Source of the DNA: Pseudochelatococcus contaminans
Lineage (GTDB): Bacteria > Pseudomonadota > Alphaproteobacteria > Rhizobiales > Beijerinckiaceae
Assembly: GCF_014195635.1 (NCBI RefSeq)
Contig: NZ_JACICC010000001.1
Coordinates: 620,001-684,000, forward strand
Length of the DNA stretch: 64,000 bases
Direction of reading: 5' to 3'
Part shown: positions 10,094-19,422 of the stretch, in pieces
How the letters are laid out: every line of letters begins with the position of its first letter
Position numbering within the stretch: the first letter of the stretch is position 1
Position numbers and translations under genes: made by a program
The notes under the pieces: model-generated
Database searches by the model: none
What the model saw: only the letters and a program-made list of their open reading frames with translations
What the model was told of the DNA's origin: nothing

Positions 10094-11416
10094 ATGCGCC
10101 TCAGCCGCTATTTTCTCCCGAACCTCCGCGAAACTCCCAAGGAGGCGGAGATCGCCTCCCACCGCCTGATGCTGCGGGCCGGCCTCATCCGCCAGCAGTC
10201 CGCGGGGATATATTCGTGGCTGCCGCTCGGTTTGCGCGTTCTCAACAAGATCACCGCAATCATCCGTGAGGAGCAGGTGCGGGCCGGCGCGCAGGAAATC
10301 CTGATGCCGACCATTCAACCGGCAGACCTGTGGCGCGAATCGGGCCGCTACGATGCATATGGCAAGGAGATGCTACGTATCCGCGACCGGCATGATCGCG
10401 AGATGCTTTATGGTCCGACCAACGAGGAAATGGTTACGGACATCGCGCGCGCTTACGTGCGATCCTATAAGGATCTGCCGCTCAATCTCTACCATATTCA
10501 GTGGAAATTCCGCGATGAGATCCGTCCGCGCTTCGGCACGATGCGCTCTCGCGAGTTCCTGATGAAGGACGCTTACTCGTTCGACATCGATGCCGAGGAA
10601 GCGCGCCACTCTTACAACCGTATGTTCACCGCGTATTTGCGCACGTTCTCCCGCCTTGGCCTGAAGGCCATTCCGATGCAGGCGGATACGGGGCCTATCG
10701 GCGGTGACCTCAGCCACGAGTTCATCATTCTCGCCTCCACTGGTGAGAGCGAGGTTTTCTGTCATCAGGACTTTCTCGATTTCCCAATTCCGGCAGCGGA
10801 TACGGATTTTGAGGACAAGGAGGCCCTGCAGGCCATTTTCGACCGCTGGACATCGCTCTATGCCGCGACGTCCGAGAAGCACGATCCTGCGACTTTCGAA
10901 GCTATCGCGCCGGCCAAGCAGGTCTCGGCACGGGGTATCGAGGTGGGGCATATCTTCTACTTCGGCACTAAGTATTCCGAGCCATTCGGCTTGAGCGTCG
11001 CCGGCTCAGACGGTCGCGATCATCTGCTGCACATGGGCTCGTATGGCATCGGTCCCTCGCGGCTAGTCGCAGCGCTTATCGAAGCCAACCATGATGAAGC
11101 CGGCATTATCTGGCCAGATCCGGTTGCGCCGTTCCATGTCAGCCTGCTCAATCTCAAAGTGGGTGACGAAGCGACGGACGTTGCAGCGCGGCGTATCGAG
11201 ACGGCGCTCACCGCCCGTGGCTTTGATGTTCTCTACGACGACCGCGACGAGCGGCCGGGGGCAAAGTTCGCGACCGCCGATCTCATCGGCTCGCCTTGGC
11301 AAGTGCTGGTTGGTCCCAAGTCGCTGGCCGAGGGCAAGGTCGAGGTGAAGCGCCGCGCTACGGGCGAGCGCGAACTGCTGTCCGTCGAAGATGCCGTGGA
11401 ACGCATCGCATCGTGA
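10094..11416 (+). CDS. proS: Prolyl-tRNA synthetase (short bacterial type)
   Basis: The enzyme charges tRNA-Pro with proline. The 440-residue product shows class II motifs: the TNEE segment ([11 protein letters not shown]), motif 2 ([10 protein letters not shown], followed by [12 protein letters not shown]) and the motif 3 region [16 protein letters not shown], then the anticodon-binding domain. At 440 residues it lacks the roughly 180-residue editing insertion of E. coli ProS, as in other alphaproteobacteria. The ATG at 10094 starts at MRLSRYFLP; an in-frame upstream start at 10043 would add 17 unconserved residues. The 247 bases before it (9847-10093) show no further gene. lolC/E follows after 51 bases. 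Confidence 0.95.
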   Translation: MRLSRYFLPNLRETPKEAEIASHRLMLRAGLIRQQSAGIYSWLPLGLRVLNKITAIIREEQVRAGAQEILMPTIQPADLWRESGRYDAYGKEMLRIRDRHDREMLYGPTNEEMVTDIARAYVRSYKDLPLNLYHIQWKFRDEIRPRFGTMRSREFLMKDAYSFDIDAEEARHSYNRMFTAYLRTFSRLGLKAIPMQADTGPIGGDLSHEFIILASTGESEVFCHQDFLDFPIPAADTDFEDKEALQAIFDRWTSLYAATSEKHDPATFEAIAPAKQVSARGIEVGHIFYFGTKYSEPFGLSVAGSDGRDHLLHMGSYGIGPSRLVAALIEANHDEAGIIWPDPVAPFHVSLLNLKVGDEATDVAARRIETALTARGFDVLYDDRDERPGAKFATADLIGSPWQVLVGPKSLAEGKVEVKRRATGERELLSVEDAVERIAS

Positions 11417-11467
11417 TCGTCGCTTGAATTCCGGCACACCCCCAGACTGACAGGTGAGGCTTCCATC

Positions 11468-12766
11468 ATGGCGAAGGCGCAATCGACCAAGGCCCAAGGC
11501 GCCGCTTCCGGCGCGACACGGGCTTTCGCGGCCTTCGAATGGCTGCTGGCGTGGCGCTATCTGCGTGCGCGCCGGCGGGAAGGATTCATCTCGATCATCG
11601 CCGGTTTTTCCTTTGCTGGGGTGATGCTGGGTGTGGCCACGCTGATCGTGGTCATGTCGGTGATGAACGGCTTCAGGGCCGAATTGTTGAGCAAGATCAT
11701 CGGCGTCAACGGCCATATCTTCATCGCGCCCATCGATACGCCACTGCGCGATTTCGAAGAGGTTTCCGGGCGTATCGCCGCATTGCCGGGCGTCGTGCGC
11801 GCCGTGCCGATGGTGGAGGGGCAGGCGCTCGCGTCATCTCCCTACAATGCCGGCGGTGTGCTGGTGCGCGGTATTCGCGAGCAGGACATCAGCGCGATTC
11901 CCTTCATCGCGGGCACCATTCGCGAGGGGTCGCTGGAAGGCTTCAACGAAAAGGGAGGCGTGGCCATCGGCCGCCGCCTGTCGGAACAGTTGAGCCTGCG
12001 CGAGGGGGATACCCTGACGCTCGTTTCGCCCAAAGGTGCGGCAACGCCCTTTGGCACAGCGCCGCGCATCAAGTCATATCCCATCGTGGCGGTGTTTGAG
12101 ATCGGCATGTCCGAGTTCGACGCCGCCTTTGTGTATATGCCGCTTGAAGAGGCGCAGGCCTACTTCAATCGTGACGGCGACGTCACTGTCATCGAGGTGT
12201 TCGCGGAAAACGCCGATCGCGTCGATGAACTGCGCACCGCCATCGATGCCGCTGCCGGGCGGCAGATCATGATGACGGACTGGCGGCAGCGAAACCGAAC
12301 GTTCTTCTCCGCGCTGGAGGTGGAGCGCAACGTGATGTTCCTGATCCTGCTGATGATCGTGCTGGTCGCGGCGCTCAACATCATTTCCGGCCTGATCATG
12401 CTGGTGAAGGACAAAAGCGCGGACATCGCGATTTTGCGCACCATGGGCGCGACGCGCGGCACCATCATGCGGGTGTTCCTGATTACCGGCGCATCCATTG
12501 GCGTCACGGGCACGTTGGCGGGATTTTTGCTCGGGCTGCTGATAACGCTGAACGTGGAATCCATCCGGGCGTTCCTGTCGTCACTGAGCGGCACGGACCT
12601 GTTTTCGGCGGAGATCTACTTCCTCAGCCGTCTTCCCGCCGTGATCGAGCCGGGGGAGGTGGCGACCGTGGTGATCACGGCGATGTTGCTGTCTCTCGCT
12701 GCAACCATTTATCCCAGCTGGCGGGCCGCGCGCCTCGACCCTGTTGAAGCCTTGCGTTACGGGTGA
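11468..12766 (+). CDS. lolC: Lipoprotein-releasing ABC transporter permease LolC/LolE
   Basis: This is the membrane subunit of the Lol system, which releases outer-membrane-bound lipoproteins from the inner membrane to LolA. The 432-residue product has one N-terminal membrane helix (about residues 37-60), a large periplasmic domain of the MacB type (to about 260), then three FtsX-type helices with the segment [15 protein letters not shown] and a [18 protein letters not shown] end typical of LolC/E. There is only one permease gene here, so the subunit probably works as a homodimer, as in many alphaproteobacteria. lolD starts 4 bases after the stop. Confidence 0.92.
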   Translation: MAKAQSTKAQGAASGATRAFAAFEWLLAWRYLRARRREGFISIIAGFSFAGVMLGVATLIVVMSVMNGFRAELLSKIIGVNGHIFIAPIDTPLRDFEEVSGRIAALPGVVRAVPMVEGQALASSPYNAGGVLVRGIREQDISAIPFIAGTIREGSLEGFNEKGGVAIGRRLSEQLSLREGDTLTLVSPKGAATPFGTAPRIKSYPIVAVFEIGMSEFDAAFVYMPLEEAQAYFNRDGDVTVIEVFAENADRVDELRTAIDAAAGRQIMMTDWRQRNRTFFSALEVERNVMFLILLMIVLVAALNIISGLIMLVKDKSADIAILRTMGATRGTIMRVFLITGASIGVTGTLAGFLLGLLITLNVESIRAFLSSLSGTDLFSAEIYFLSRLPAVIEPGEVATVVITAMLLSLAATIYPSWRAARLDPVEALRYG

Positions 12767-12770
12767 TCTT

Positions 12771-13460
12771 ATGAGCAGCACGCCGACACCCGCCCTGTTT
12801 TTGTCCCGCGTCGAACGCCATTACAAGCAGGGACAGGGCACGCTGGAAATTTTGCGCGGCGCGGATGCAGCCGTGTGGCCGGGCGAGATCGTCGCGCTGG
12901 TTGCGCCATCGGGCTCGGGCAAATCAACGCTGCTTCATTGCGCAGGGTTGCTCGAAAAGCCTGATTCGGGCGAAGTGTATATCGGTTCGCAACCAACCGT
13001 TCAGCTTGACGATGCCGGCCGCACGCGTCTGCGGCGGCTTGAGATCGGTTTCGTGTATCAATTCCATCATCTGCTGCCCGAGTTTTCGGCGCTGGAAAAT
13101 GTCTGCCTGCCACAGCTCATTCGTGGGCTGGATCGCGACACCGCGCAAGGGCGCGCGAAGGAACTGCTATCATTTCTCGGCCTTGGCGCGCGACTGGAGC
13201 ATCGTCCGGCGGAGCTGTCGGGAGGTGAGCAGCAGCGCGTTGCTATCGCACGGGCGCTTGCAAATGCACCGCGCCTGCTGCTTGCGGATGAGCCGACAGG
13301 CAACCTCGACCCGAAGACGGCGTCGCATGTTTTCGCAACGCTGATTGCGCTGGTGCGTGCGTCGCGTGTAGGGGCGCTGATTGCGACGCATAACCTCGAT
13401 CTCGCTTCGCGCATGGATCGCCAGATAACGATCCGCGATGGTCTCGTCGTGCCGGCTTGA
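12771..13460 (+). CDS. lolD: Lipoprotein-releasing ABC transporter ATP-binding protein LolD
   Basis: This is the ATPase that powers LolC/E. The 229-residue product has Walker A (APSGSGKST), the ABC signature ([15 protein letters not shown]), Walker B ([13 protein letters not shown]) and the switch His (ATHNLDLA). The ATG at 12771 gives the family length. It follows lolC/E by 4 bases and is translationally linked to it. A hairpin at 13467-13500 follows the stop. Confidence 0.94.
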   Translation: MSSTPTPALFLSRVERHYKQGQGTLEILRGADAAVWPGEIVALVAPSGSGKSTLLHCAGLLEKPDSGEVYIGSQPTVQLDDAGRTRLRRLEIGFVYQFHHLLPEFSALENVCLPQLIRGLDRDTAQGRAKELLSFLGLGARLEHRPAELSGGEQQRVAIARALANAPRLLLADEPTGNLDPKTASHVFATLIALVRASRVGALIATHNLDLASRMDRQITIRDGLVVPA

Positions 13461-13466
13461 GCGGAT

Positions 13467-13500
13467 CTCTCACGCGAGCATTTTATGTCTCGCGTGAGAG
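13467..13500. terminator. Hairpin between convergent lolD and the PtsN-like gene
   Basis: A 12-bp perfect inverted repeat (CTCTCACGCGAG / CTCGCGTGAGAG) with a 10-base loop lies 6 bases after the lolD stop and 33 bases from the end of the minus-strand gene. There is no clear T-tract on either side, so it may be a bidirectional but weak terminator. Confidence 0.55.
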
Positions 13501-13533
13501 TGAGGCTTATGGCAATGGGTTGCCTTTGTTGGC

Positions 13534-13989
13534 TTATGACTCGACAGCCTGCGCAAGTAGAGCGCCGGCTTCGATAGAGCATGAAGTATCCCGCAGCCTG
13601 TCCAGCAGCTTTGGTTCTTTAGGCACGCGGCAGATCGCTGCCAGCGTTTTGAAGAACAGATCTCGTGCGGTGGAAGGCCAGATCACTGCGAAAACGAGAT
13701 CGACTGGGCGCCCGTCAGGCGCACCGAACTCGATCGGTTCCTTCAGGCGTGTGAAGGCGATGCTTGGCTCTTTCGCCGACGATATACGAGCGTGAGGCAC
13801 TGCAACGCCGTGGTTGATGGCTGTCGAGCCCAGCTTATGCCGCCACGACAAGGCCTGGAAGATGTCGTCTTCGTCCAGCCCGGATCGGGAGCCGATCGTT
13901 TCCGACAGCCACGCGAGCACGTCGTGCTGCGTTACGGCCGGAATATCGAGAGCAACATCATCATAGCGAAAAAGATCGTGATTGTTCAC
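13534..13989 (-). CDS. PTS IIA domain protein, PtsN-like
   Basis: This is a stand-alone IIA domain of the fructose/nitrogen phosphotransferase family. Such proteins accept phosphate from HPr (NPr) on a histidine and usually act as regulators of nitrogen, potassium or carbon metabolism rather than in sugar import. The 151-residue product carries the active-site context HGVAVPHARI with His66, and LGSTAI, which resembles the E. coli PtsN region. The start is the GTG at 13989 because GAGGAGGG lies just upstream; an ATG at 14067 has no such site. The sequence is divergent from the main alphaproteobacterial PtsN, so this may be a paralogue. The gene faces lolD. Confidence 0.8.
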   Translation of the reverse strand: MNNHDLFRYDDVALDIPAVTQHDVLAWLSETIGSRSGLDEDDIFQALSWRHKLGSTAINHGVAVPHARISSAKEPSIAFTRLKEPIEFGAPDGRPVDLVFAVIWPSTARDLFFKTLAAICRVPKEPKLLDRLRDTSCSIEAGALLAQAVES

Positions 13990-14504
13990 CGGACCCTCCT
14001 CAGAGTTCGGCCGCCATCCCGTTAGGGACGCGTTGACGGCATGAATTGTGTGGAAGTTTGTCCACACAAGACAGCACGCATTGTCAGTTGTTGATTGGGA
14101 AATTCATGAACGTCGCTGCAGGTTTTTAAAAAACCTGACGCGCAGCCGAAAGGGATATCAGACTGTCTCTGATCCTCGGAAGCGCTTGTCGTTAATGCAG
14201 TTTGAGCGAATCGTAATCATGATGGCGTCAATATACGCATAAAATTATATGAGTCAATCAATAGACCGAACGCTATGTTTCGAGCAAGGTCGCATTGTCT
14301 TAGTTTTTCTTGAGATATGACTCATAAGGCATGATCTATGCTTGGCGAGCAAGCCCTTGAGGTTCCGCCTTTCGTGGCTGCCTCGGCCCTGATGCAAATG
14401 CGGATAATCGGGTTGAGTTGGTTGCGTCACTGCTGATATGTCCCTTCGGGCGACATGCGCTTTATATAAGAGCGTGCGATCTCAGATTCTCCGAAAGAAC
14501 AAGC
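13990..14504. other. Gene-free spacer, 515 bases
   Basis: No convincing gene is seen. The DNA is more AT-rich than its surroundings. It holds the upstream region of the PtsN-like gene (minus) and of trmJ (plus). A 19-base palindrome (CAGGTTTTT-A-AAAAACCTG) lies at 14119-14137, and a small hairpin with a TTCG loop at 14438-14456 lies about 50 bases before trmJ. These could be regulatory, but nothing identifies the regulator. Confidence 0.5.
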
Positions 14505-15305
14505 ATGACCGGTGCCGGTACAAATCATAGTCTCACGCCTATCACGGGCGGGCCGCAGGTTATTCTCGTCGAGCCGCAGATGGGCGAGAATATCGGCATG
14601 GCGGCGCGGGCAATGGCGAATTTCGGTCTGTCCGATATGCGCATCGTCAATCCGCGTGACGGATGGCCGAACGAGCGCGCGGTCATCACCGCCGCCAATG
14701 CCGCCCATGTGCTGGAACGTGCCACGGTTTATCCGGACTTGCTGTCGGCGGTCGCCGATCTCAACGCTGTTTATGCAACGACCGCGCGTGAACGCGGGCA
14801 GATGAAACGCGTGCTGGGCGCTGACGAGGCCGTCACCCAGATTCATGGGCGAATCCAGGGTGCGGAAAAGGTCGGCATCCTGTTTGGTCGTGAGCGCACT
14901 GGTCTTGATAACGATGAGGTTGCGCTGGCGGATGCAATCATCACCTTCCCTGTCGATCCGGCCAATGCCTCGCTCAATCTGGCGCAAGCCGTGCTGCTTG
15001 TGGGCTATGAATGGTTCAAACAGGCGCATGGCCAGTTGCCGTTCAATCCGGAAGAGCGCTCGCCACCCGCGAAGCGTGAGGCAGTGGTGTCGTTCTTTAC
15101 CTGGCTTGAGGATGAGCTGGATACTTGCGGCTTCTTCCCGGCACCGGAAAAGAAACCGGCGATGATTCGCAATCTGCGAGATATTCTGTTGCGCCTGTCG
15201 ATGACCGAGCAGGACGTCAAGACCTTGCGGGGCGCTACATCGATCTTGCGGCGCGGGCCGGTTCCGCCGGTGAAAAAGGACGATCCGTTAACGAAGGGGG
15301 AGTAG
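14505..15305 (+). CDS. trmJ: RNA methyltransferase, TrmJ/TrmH family group 1
   Basis: A SPOUT-class methyltransferase that is expected to 2'-O-methylate tRNA at position 32. The 266-residue product has the N-terminal substrate motif VEPQMGENIGMAARAMANFG and the knotted SAM-binding region with LFGRERTGLDNDEVALAD and NASLNLAQAVLLVGYEW. The C-terminal helical extension of TrmJ is present (ERSPPAKREAVVSFFTWLEDEL is part of it). The ATG at 14505 gives the conserved start; an in-frame earlier start at 14418 adds unrelated residues. murI follows after 70 bases. Confidence 0.9.
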   Translation: MTGAGTNHSLTPITGGPQVILVEPQMGENIGMAARAMANFGLSDMRIVNPRDGWPNERAVITAANAAHVLERATVYPDLLSAVADLNAVYATTARERGQMKRVLGADEAVTQIHGRIQGAEKVGILFGRERTGLDNDEVALADAIITFPVDPANASLNLAQAVLLVGYEWFKQAHGQLPFNPEERSPPAKREAVVSFFTWLEDELDTCGFFPAPEKKPAMIRNLRDILLRLSMTEQDVKTLRGATSILRRGPVPPVKKDDPLTKGE

Positions 15306-15375
15306 ACCGATAGCCTCGACATTTCGTTGAAACGCAAAGCTGGTCTGGTCTTTTGAGTTTGAGGCTCGTTTGCCG

Positions 15376-16224
15376 ATGATCGCTGACCCTTCTGTCGCCT
15401 CCGGCGTTCCCCGCGTGCTGGTCTTCGACTCAGGCGTCGGGGGGCTGACTGTCTACGCGGAACTGCGCAAGGCGCGGCCTGATGCTGACTTTATTTATGT
15501 CGCGGATGACGCCGGCTTTCCTTATGGCGGTATGCCGGCGGACAGATTGCTGGCCCGCGTCGTCGCACTGATGGGTGATCTCATCGCACGGTTGTCGCCC
15601 GACATTGTCGTCATCGCCTGCAACACGGCATCGACGCTGGTGCTGCCGGCGCTGCGCGAGCATTCCACCATTCCGTTTGTCGGCACGGTTCCCGCAATCA
15701 AGCCTGCCGCTGAACAAACCGCGAGCGGGGAGGTGACGGTGTTGGCAACCCCGGGCACCGTGGCGCGGGTTTATACGCACGAGCTTATCCGCAAGTTCGC
15801 GGATTCATGCCGTGTCAATCTCGTTGGCTCCACCCGTCTCGCGGGGTTCGCAGAGCAAGAGCTTGCCGGACAGCCTGTGGATGACGCCGTTTTGCGGGAC
15901 GAAATGGCCCCTGTGTTCATCGAACGCGAGGCGCGGCGCACGGACATGGTTGTGCTGGCCTGCACGCATTATCCGCTATTGCTGCAACGCTTCGACGCGC
16001 TTGCGCCTTGGCCGGTTGCGTGGATCGACCCCGCACCGGCTATTGCGCGGCGCATGCTTCACTTCATCGGTGATGCACCGCAGGGTGTGGAGGCCGCAGG
16101 GCCGGCGAAAGCGATCTTCACATCGGGAGCGGCTCCATCCGGCCCGTTGGCTTCGGCGCTTTTGGAGCGCGGGCTGGTTGTGGAGGATAGTAAAAAATGG
16201 GCTTCCGATGTGACAGGTGTTTGA
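15376..16224 (+). CDS. murI: Glutamate racemase
   Basis: The enzyme converts L-glutamate to D-glutamate for peptidoglycan synthesis. The 282-residue product has the substrate motif VFDSGVGGLTV and both catalytic cysteines, in VIACNTAST and VLACTHYPLL. Length and motif spacing fit the family. ATG 15376 is chosen; a TTG two codons upstream (15370) is possible. It lies between trmJ and rpsD in the same direction. Confidence 0.93.
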   Translation: MIADPSVASGVPRVLVFDSGVGGLTVYAELRKARPDADFIYVADDAGFPYGGMPADRLLARVVALMGDLIARLSPDIVVIACNTASTLVLPALREHSTIPFVGTVPAIKPAAEQTASGEVTVLATPGTVARVYTHELIRKFADSCRVNLVGSTRLAGFAEQELAGQPVDDAVLRDEMAPVFIEREARRTDMVVLACTHYPLLLQRFDALAPWPVAWIDPAPAIARRMLHFIGDAPQGVEAAGPAKAIFTSGAAPSGPLASALLERGLVVEDSKKWASDVTGV

Positions 16225-16269
16225 CATCGGCGGCAAAGGAGGCTACCAACAGCCTTACCAGCGCGGGCC

Positions 16270-16297
16270 TTGACGGCTCGCGCTGGCGTTTTACGCT
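16270..16297 (+). promoter_or_regulatory. Possible sigma-70-type promoter of rpsD
   Basis: TTGACG at 16270-16275 and TACGCT at 16292-16297 are separated by 16 bases and lie about 105 bases before the rpsD start, in a 178-base spacer after murI. The -10 match is moderate. Confidence 0.35.
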
Positions 16298-16402
16298 CCC
16301 GTGGTCCGCTCGTCCTTATGGATTTGCTGGATCTGTCGTCTCCCCGCAGGGGGAAGAGGAGGGCGCGTTCCTCATGATCGAACCTTTTGAGAGGACACGC
16401 GA

Positions 16403-17020
16403 ATGTCGAAAAGAATTTCGGCCAAGTACAAAATTGATCGCCGCCTTGGCGAAAACATCTGGGGTCGCCCCAAGAGCCCCGTCAACCGCCGTGAATACGG
16501 CCCCGGCCAGCACGGCCAGCGCCGCAAGGGCAAGCTTTCGGACTTCGGTGTGCAGCTGCGCGCCAAGCAGAAGCTGAAGGGCTACTACGGCAACATTTCC
16601 GAGAAGCAGTTCCACCGTTATTACGTCGAGGCAGCCCGTCTGCGCGGCGATACGGGTGAGAACCTGATCGGCTTGCTGGAGCGTCGTCTCGACGCGGTTG
16701 TCTACCGCGCCAAGTTCGTGCCGACCGTGTTCGCAGCCCGTCAGTTCGTCAACCATGGCCACGTCAAGGTCAATGGCCGCCGCGTGAACATTCCGAGCTA
16801 TCTCGTGCGTCCCGGTGACGTCATCGAGGTGAAGGAAGCATCTCGCCAGCTTGCCATCGTGCTTGAGTCGGTCGCTCTTGGCGAGCGTGATGTGCCGGAT
16901 TATGTCGATGTCGACCACAACAAGCTTGCTGCCCGTTTCGTGCGCGTTCCAACGCTGAGCGATGTGCCGTACCCTGTTGTGCAGGAACCGCACCTCATCG
17001 TCGAGTTCTACTCGCGCTAA
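16403..17020 (+). CDS. rpsD: 30S ribosomal protein S4
   Basis: S4 binds 16S rRNA and starts assembly of the small subunit. The 205-residue product starts [21 protein letters not shown] and has the S4 RNA-binding domain ([37 protein letters not shown]), ending in [10 protein letters not shown] as in other alphaproteobacteria. GAGAGGA lies just before the ATG. It is a single-gene unit, separate from the large ribosomal operons, with its own terminator at 17075-17109. Confidence 0.98.
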   Translation: MSKRISAKYKIDRRLGENIWGRPKSPVNRREYGPGQHGQRRKGKLSDFGVQLRAKQKLKGYYGNISEKQFHRYYVEAARLRGDTGENLIGLLERRLDAVVYRAKFVPTVFAARQFVNHGHVKVNGRRVNIPSYLVRPGDVIEVKEASRQLAIVLESVALGERDVPDYVDVDHNKLAARFVRVPTLSDVPYPVVQEPHLIVEFYSR

Positions 17021-17074
17021 TTGGCCTGACTGGCACAATAGTCGGTTCACCTGCCGAGGTGGCCTAAAAAGATC

Positions 17075-17109
17075 AAAAGCCCGCCGATGCTTTCGGCGGG
17101 CTTTTTGTT
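17075..17109 (+). terminator. Rho-independent terminator of rpsD
   Basis: The stem AAAAGCCCGCCGA pairs with TCGGCGGGCTTTT around a short loop and is followed by a T-rich tract (CTTTTTGTTTTT). It lies 55 bases after the rpsD stop. Confidence 0.9.
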
Positions 17110-17190
17110 TTTGGGAAATGGAGTGCCTTGAGAACAGCGGCGACCGACTGAAGTTCCCGGCTGAGCATCGACTGACAGAATCAGAGAATC

Positions 17191-17220
17191 AAAAACCCCC
17201 GCCGCATAGCGGCAGGGGTT
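17191..17220 (-). terminator. Rho-independent terminator of typA
   Basis: Read on the minus strand, AACCCCTGCCGC pairs with GCGGCGGGGGTT (one mismatch) around the loop TAT and runs into TTTTTGATTC. It lies about 70 bases beyond the typA stop, facing the rpsD terminator. Confidence 0.85.
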
Positions 17221-17288
17221 GATTTGAAGCTCGGCGGTAAAATCTGCCTGCGTGAGCGTTGGCATTATATCCCGCGTATAGCGGCCAA

Positions 17289-19112
17289 TCAGCCCACGCT
17301 TTCCTTCGACCGCTCGGCGCGCTTGCGCTCGTTCGGATCGAGGTGGATCTTGCGCAGGCGGATGGACTTGGGCGTCACTTCCACAAGCTCATCGTCCTGG
17401 ATCCAGGCGAGAGAGCGTTCCAGCGTCATGCGGATCGGCGGCGTCAGACGCACCGCTTCGTCCTTCGACGTGGTGCGGATGTTGGTGAGCTTCTTGCCCT
17501 TGAGAACATTGACCTCAAGGTCGTTCTCACGGTTATGCTCGCCAACGATCATGCCGGTGTAAACCTTCCAGCCGGGCTCGATCATCATCGGGCCACGATC
17601 TTCGAGGTTCCACAGTGCGTAAGCCACGGCTTCGCCCTGATCGTTGGAGATCAGCACGCCGTTGCGGCGGCCGGGGATCTCACCACGGTATGGGGCATAG
17701 GCGTGGAACAGGCGGTTCATGATCGCCGTGCCGCGCGTATCCGTCAGCAGTTCGGACTGGTAGCCGATAAGGCCGCGCGTGGGCGCATGAAACAGCAGAC
17801 GCTGACGGTTGCCGCCCGAAGGACGCATCTCGATCATCTCGGCGCGACGCTCGGACATCTTCTGCACGACGGAGCCGGAGAACTCCTCATCCACGTCGAT
17901 GACGACTTCCTCGATGGGCTCGAGCAGGTTGCCATCCTCGTCGCGGCTGAACACGACGCGCGGACGCGACACGGCCAACTCGAAGCCTTCGCGGCGCATG
18001 GTCTCGATCAGGATCGCGAGCTGCAATTCGCCGCGGCCGGAGACGAAGAACGAATCCTTGTCGCCCGATTCCTCGATCTTGAGGGTCACGTTACCCTCTG
18101 CCTCGCGGAAGAGGCGGTCGCGGATCATGCGGCTCGTGACCTTGTCGCCCTCGGTGCCGGCAAGCGGGGAGTCGTTCACGAGGAACGACATCGTCACGGT
18201 CGGCGGGTCGATAGGCTGGGCGAGGATCGGCTCGTTCACTTCCGGCGCGCAGAAGGTGTCGGCCACCGTGCCCTTGGTCAGGCCGGCGATGGAAACGATA
18301 TCGCCTGCTTCACCAAGCTCGATGGGCTGACGCTCGATGCCACGGAAGGCGAGGATCTTCGAAATACGGCCCTGCTCGACGAGGTTGCCCTCGCGGTCGA
18401 TGACCTTGATCGCCTGGTTCGGCTTGACGGTGCCGGACGAGATGCGGCCGGTGATGATGCGGCCCAGGAAGGGGTTGGCCTCAAGCAGCGTGCCGAGCAT
18501 GCGGAAACCGCCTTCCTCGACCTTTGCCGGGGGAACGTGTTCCAGCACGAGGTTGAACAGCGGGTCCAGACCCTGATCCTTCGGGCCTTCCGGCGTCAGA
18601 GCCATCCAGCCATCGCGGCCGGAACCGTAGAGGATCGGGAAGTCGAGCTGCTCGTCGGTGGCGTCCAGCGCCGCGAACAGGTCGAACACCTCATTGATGA
18701 CTTCCTGCGGGCGTCCGTCCGGACGGTCGACCTTGTTGACGGCCACGATGGGACGCAGGCCGATTTTCAGCGCCTTGGAGACGACGAACTTGGTCTGAGG
18801 CATCGGGCCTTCAGCGGCGTCGACGAGCACGATAGCGCCGTCGACCATGTTCAGGATACGCTCCACCTCGCCGCCGAAGTCGGCGTGGCCGGGCGTGTCG
18901 ACGATGTTGATGCGTGTGTCGCCCCACACCACCGATGTCGCCTTGGCGAGAATGGTGATGCCGCGTTCCTTTTCGATGTCGCCCGAGTCCATGACGCGTT
19001 CGGCCACGCGTTGGTTTTCACGGAACGCGCCCGATTGCTGGAGGAGTTTGTCCACGAGCGTTGTCTTGCCGTGGTCGACGTGGGCGATAATCGCAATGTT
19101 GCGCAGCTTCAT
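17289..19112 (-). CDS. typA: Translational GTPase TypA/BipA
   Basis: A ribosome-binding GTPase of the EF-G type needed for ribosome assembly and growth under stress. The 607-residue product has the G-motifs AHVDHGKTTL, DTPGHADFGG and NKVDRPDGR, then the beta-barrel domain, two EF-G-like domains and the TypA-specific C-terminal domain (GLIGYQSELLTDTRGTAIMN). The start MKLRNIAII at 19112 was chosen; an in-frame start at 19160 adds 16 unconserved residues. It converges on rpsD. Confidence 0.96.
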   Translation of the reverse strand: MKLRNIAIIAHVDHGKTTLVDKLLQQSGAFRENQRVAERVMDSGDIEKERGITILAKATSVVWGDTRINIVDTPGHADFGGEVERILNMVDGAIVLVDAAEGPMPQTKFVVSKALKIGLRPIVAVNKVDRPDGRPQEVINEVFDLFAALDATDEQLDFPILYGSGRDGWMALTPEGPKDQGLDPLFNLVLEHVPPAKVEEGGFRMLGTLLEANPFLGRIITGRISSGTVKPNQAIKVIDREGNLVEQGRISKILAFRGIERQPIELGEAGDIVSIAGLTKGTVADTFCAPEVNEPILAQPIDPPTVTMSFLVNDSPLAGTEGDKVTSRMIRDRLFREAEGNVTLKIEESGDKDSFFVSGRGELQLAILIETMRREGFELAVSRPRVVFSRDEDGNLLEPIEEVVIDVDEEFSGSVVQKMSERRAEMIEMRPSGGNRQRLLFHAPTRGLIGYQSELLTDTRGTAIMNRLFHAYAPYRGEIPGRRNGVLISNDQGEAVAYALWNLEDRGPMMIEPGWKVYTGMIVGEHNRENDLEVNVLKGKKLTNIRTTSKDEAVRLTPPIRMTLERSLAWIQDDELVEVTPKSIRLRKIHLDPNERKRAERSKESVG

Positions 19113-19422
19113 AGGTGTCCCTGCCCGCGCTGGTCGCGCGCGGCCGCATTGATGTAACACGGCCAGATGTCATTGTTGGATGACACGATGATGTCACCGC
19201 AATGAATCTGGCGATTTGATATGATCGGTCGCCGAACCCGACCCGCCGGGCGACCTTACCGTGCTGCGTATAGGATAAAATTCGTCTAACGGCAACGCCC
19301 CCGACAGAAGTTGCCGCAAGAAAGAGCAGTGAACCGCTGTCCGGGACGCAGTTTATGGCCGGAGCGGGGAGGGCGGGCATGCGTCGGTATGCAACTATCG
19401 ACGCATGTCTTTGCCCTTCGCT
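19113..19422. other. Spacer between typA and the chemoreceptor, 310 bases
   Basis: No gene is seen. It holds the upstream region of typA and, at 19379-19406, an inverted repeat with 8-bp arms (ATGCGTCG / CGACGCAT) just beyond the chemoreceptor stop, which may act as that gene's terminator although it lacks a T-tract. Confidence 0.45.

Noticed and set aside
17259-19157. Plus-strand frame of 632 codons opposite typA
   Set aside because: It is the antisense of an unmistakable TypA gene; its product is rich in His, Asp and Arg with no family resemblance, as expected from reverse-strand reading of GC-rich DNA.
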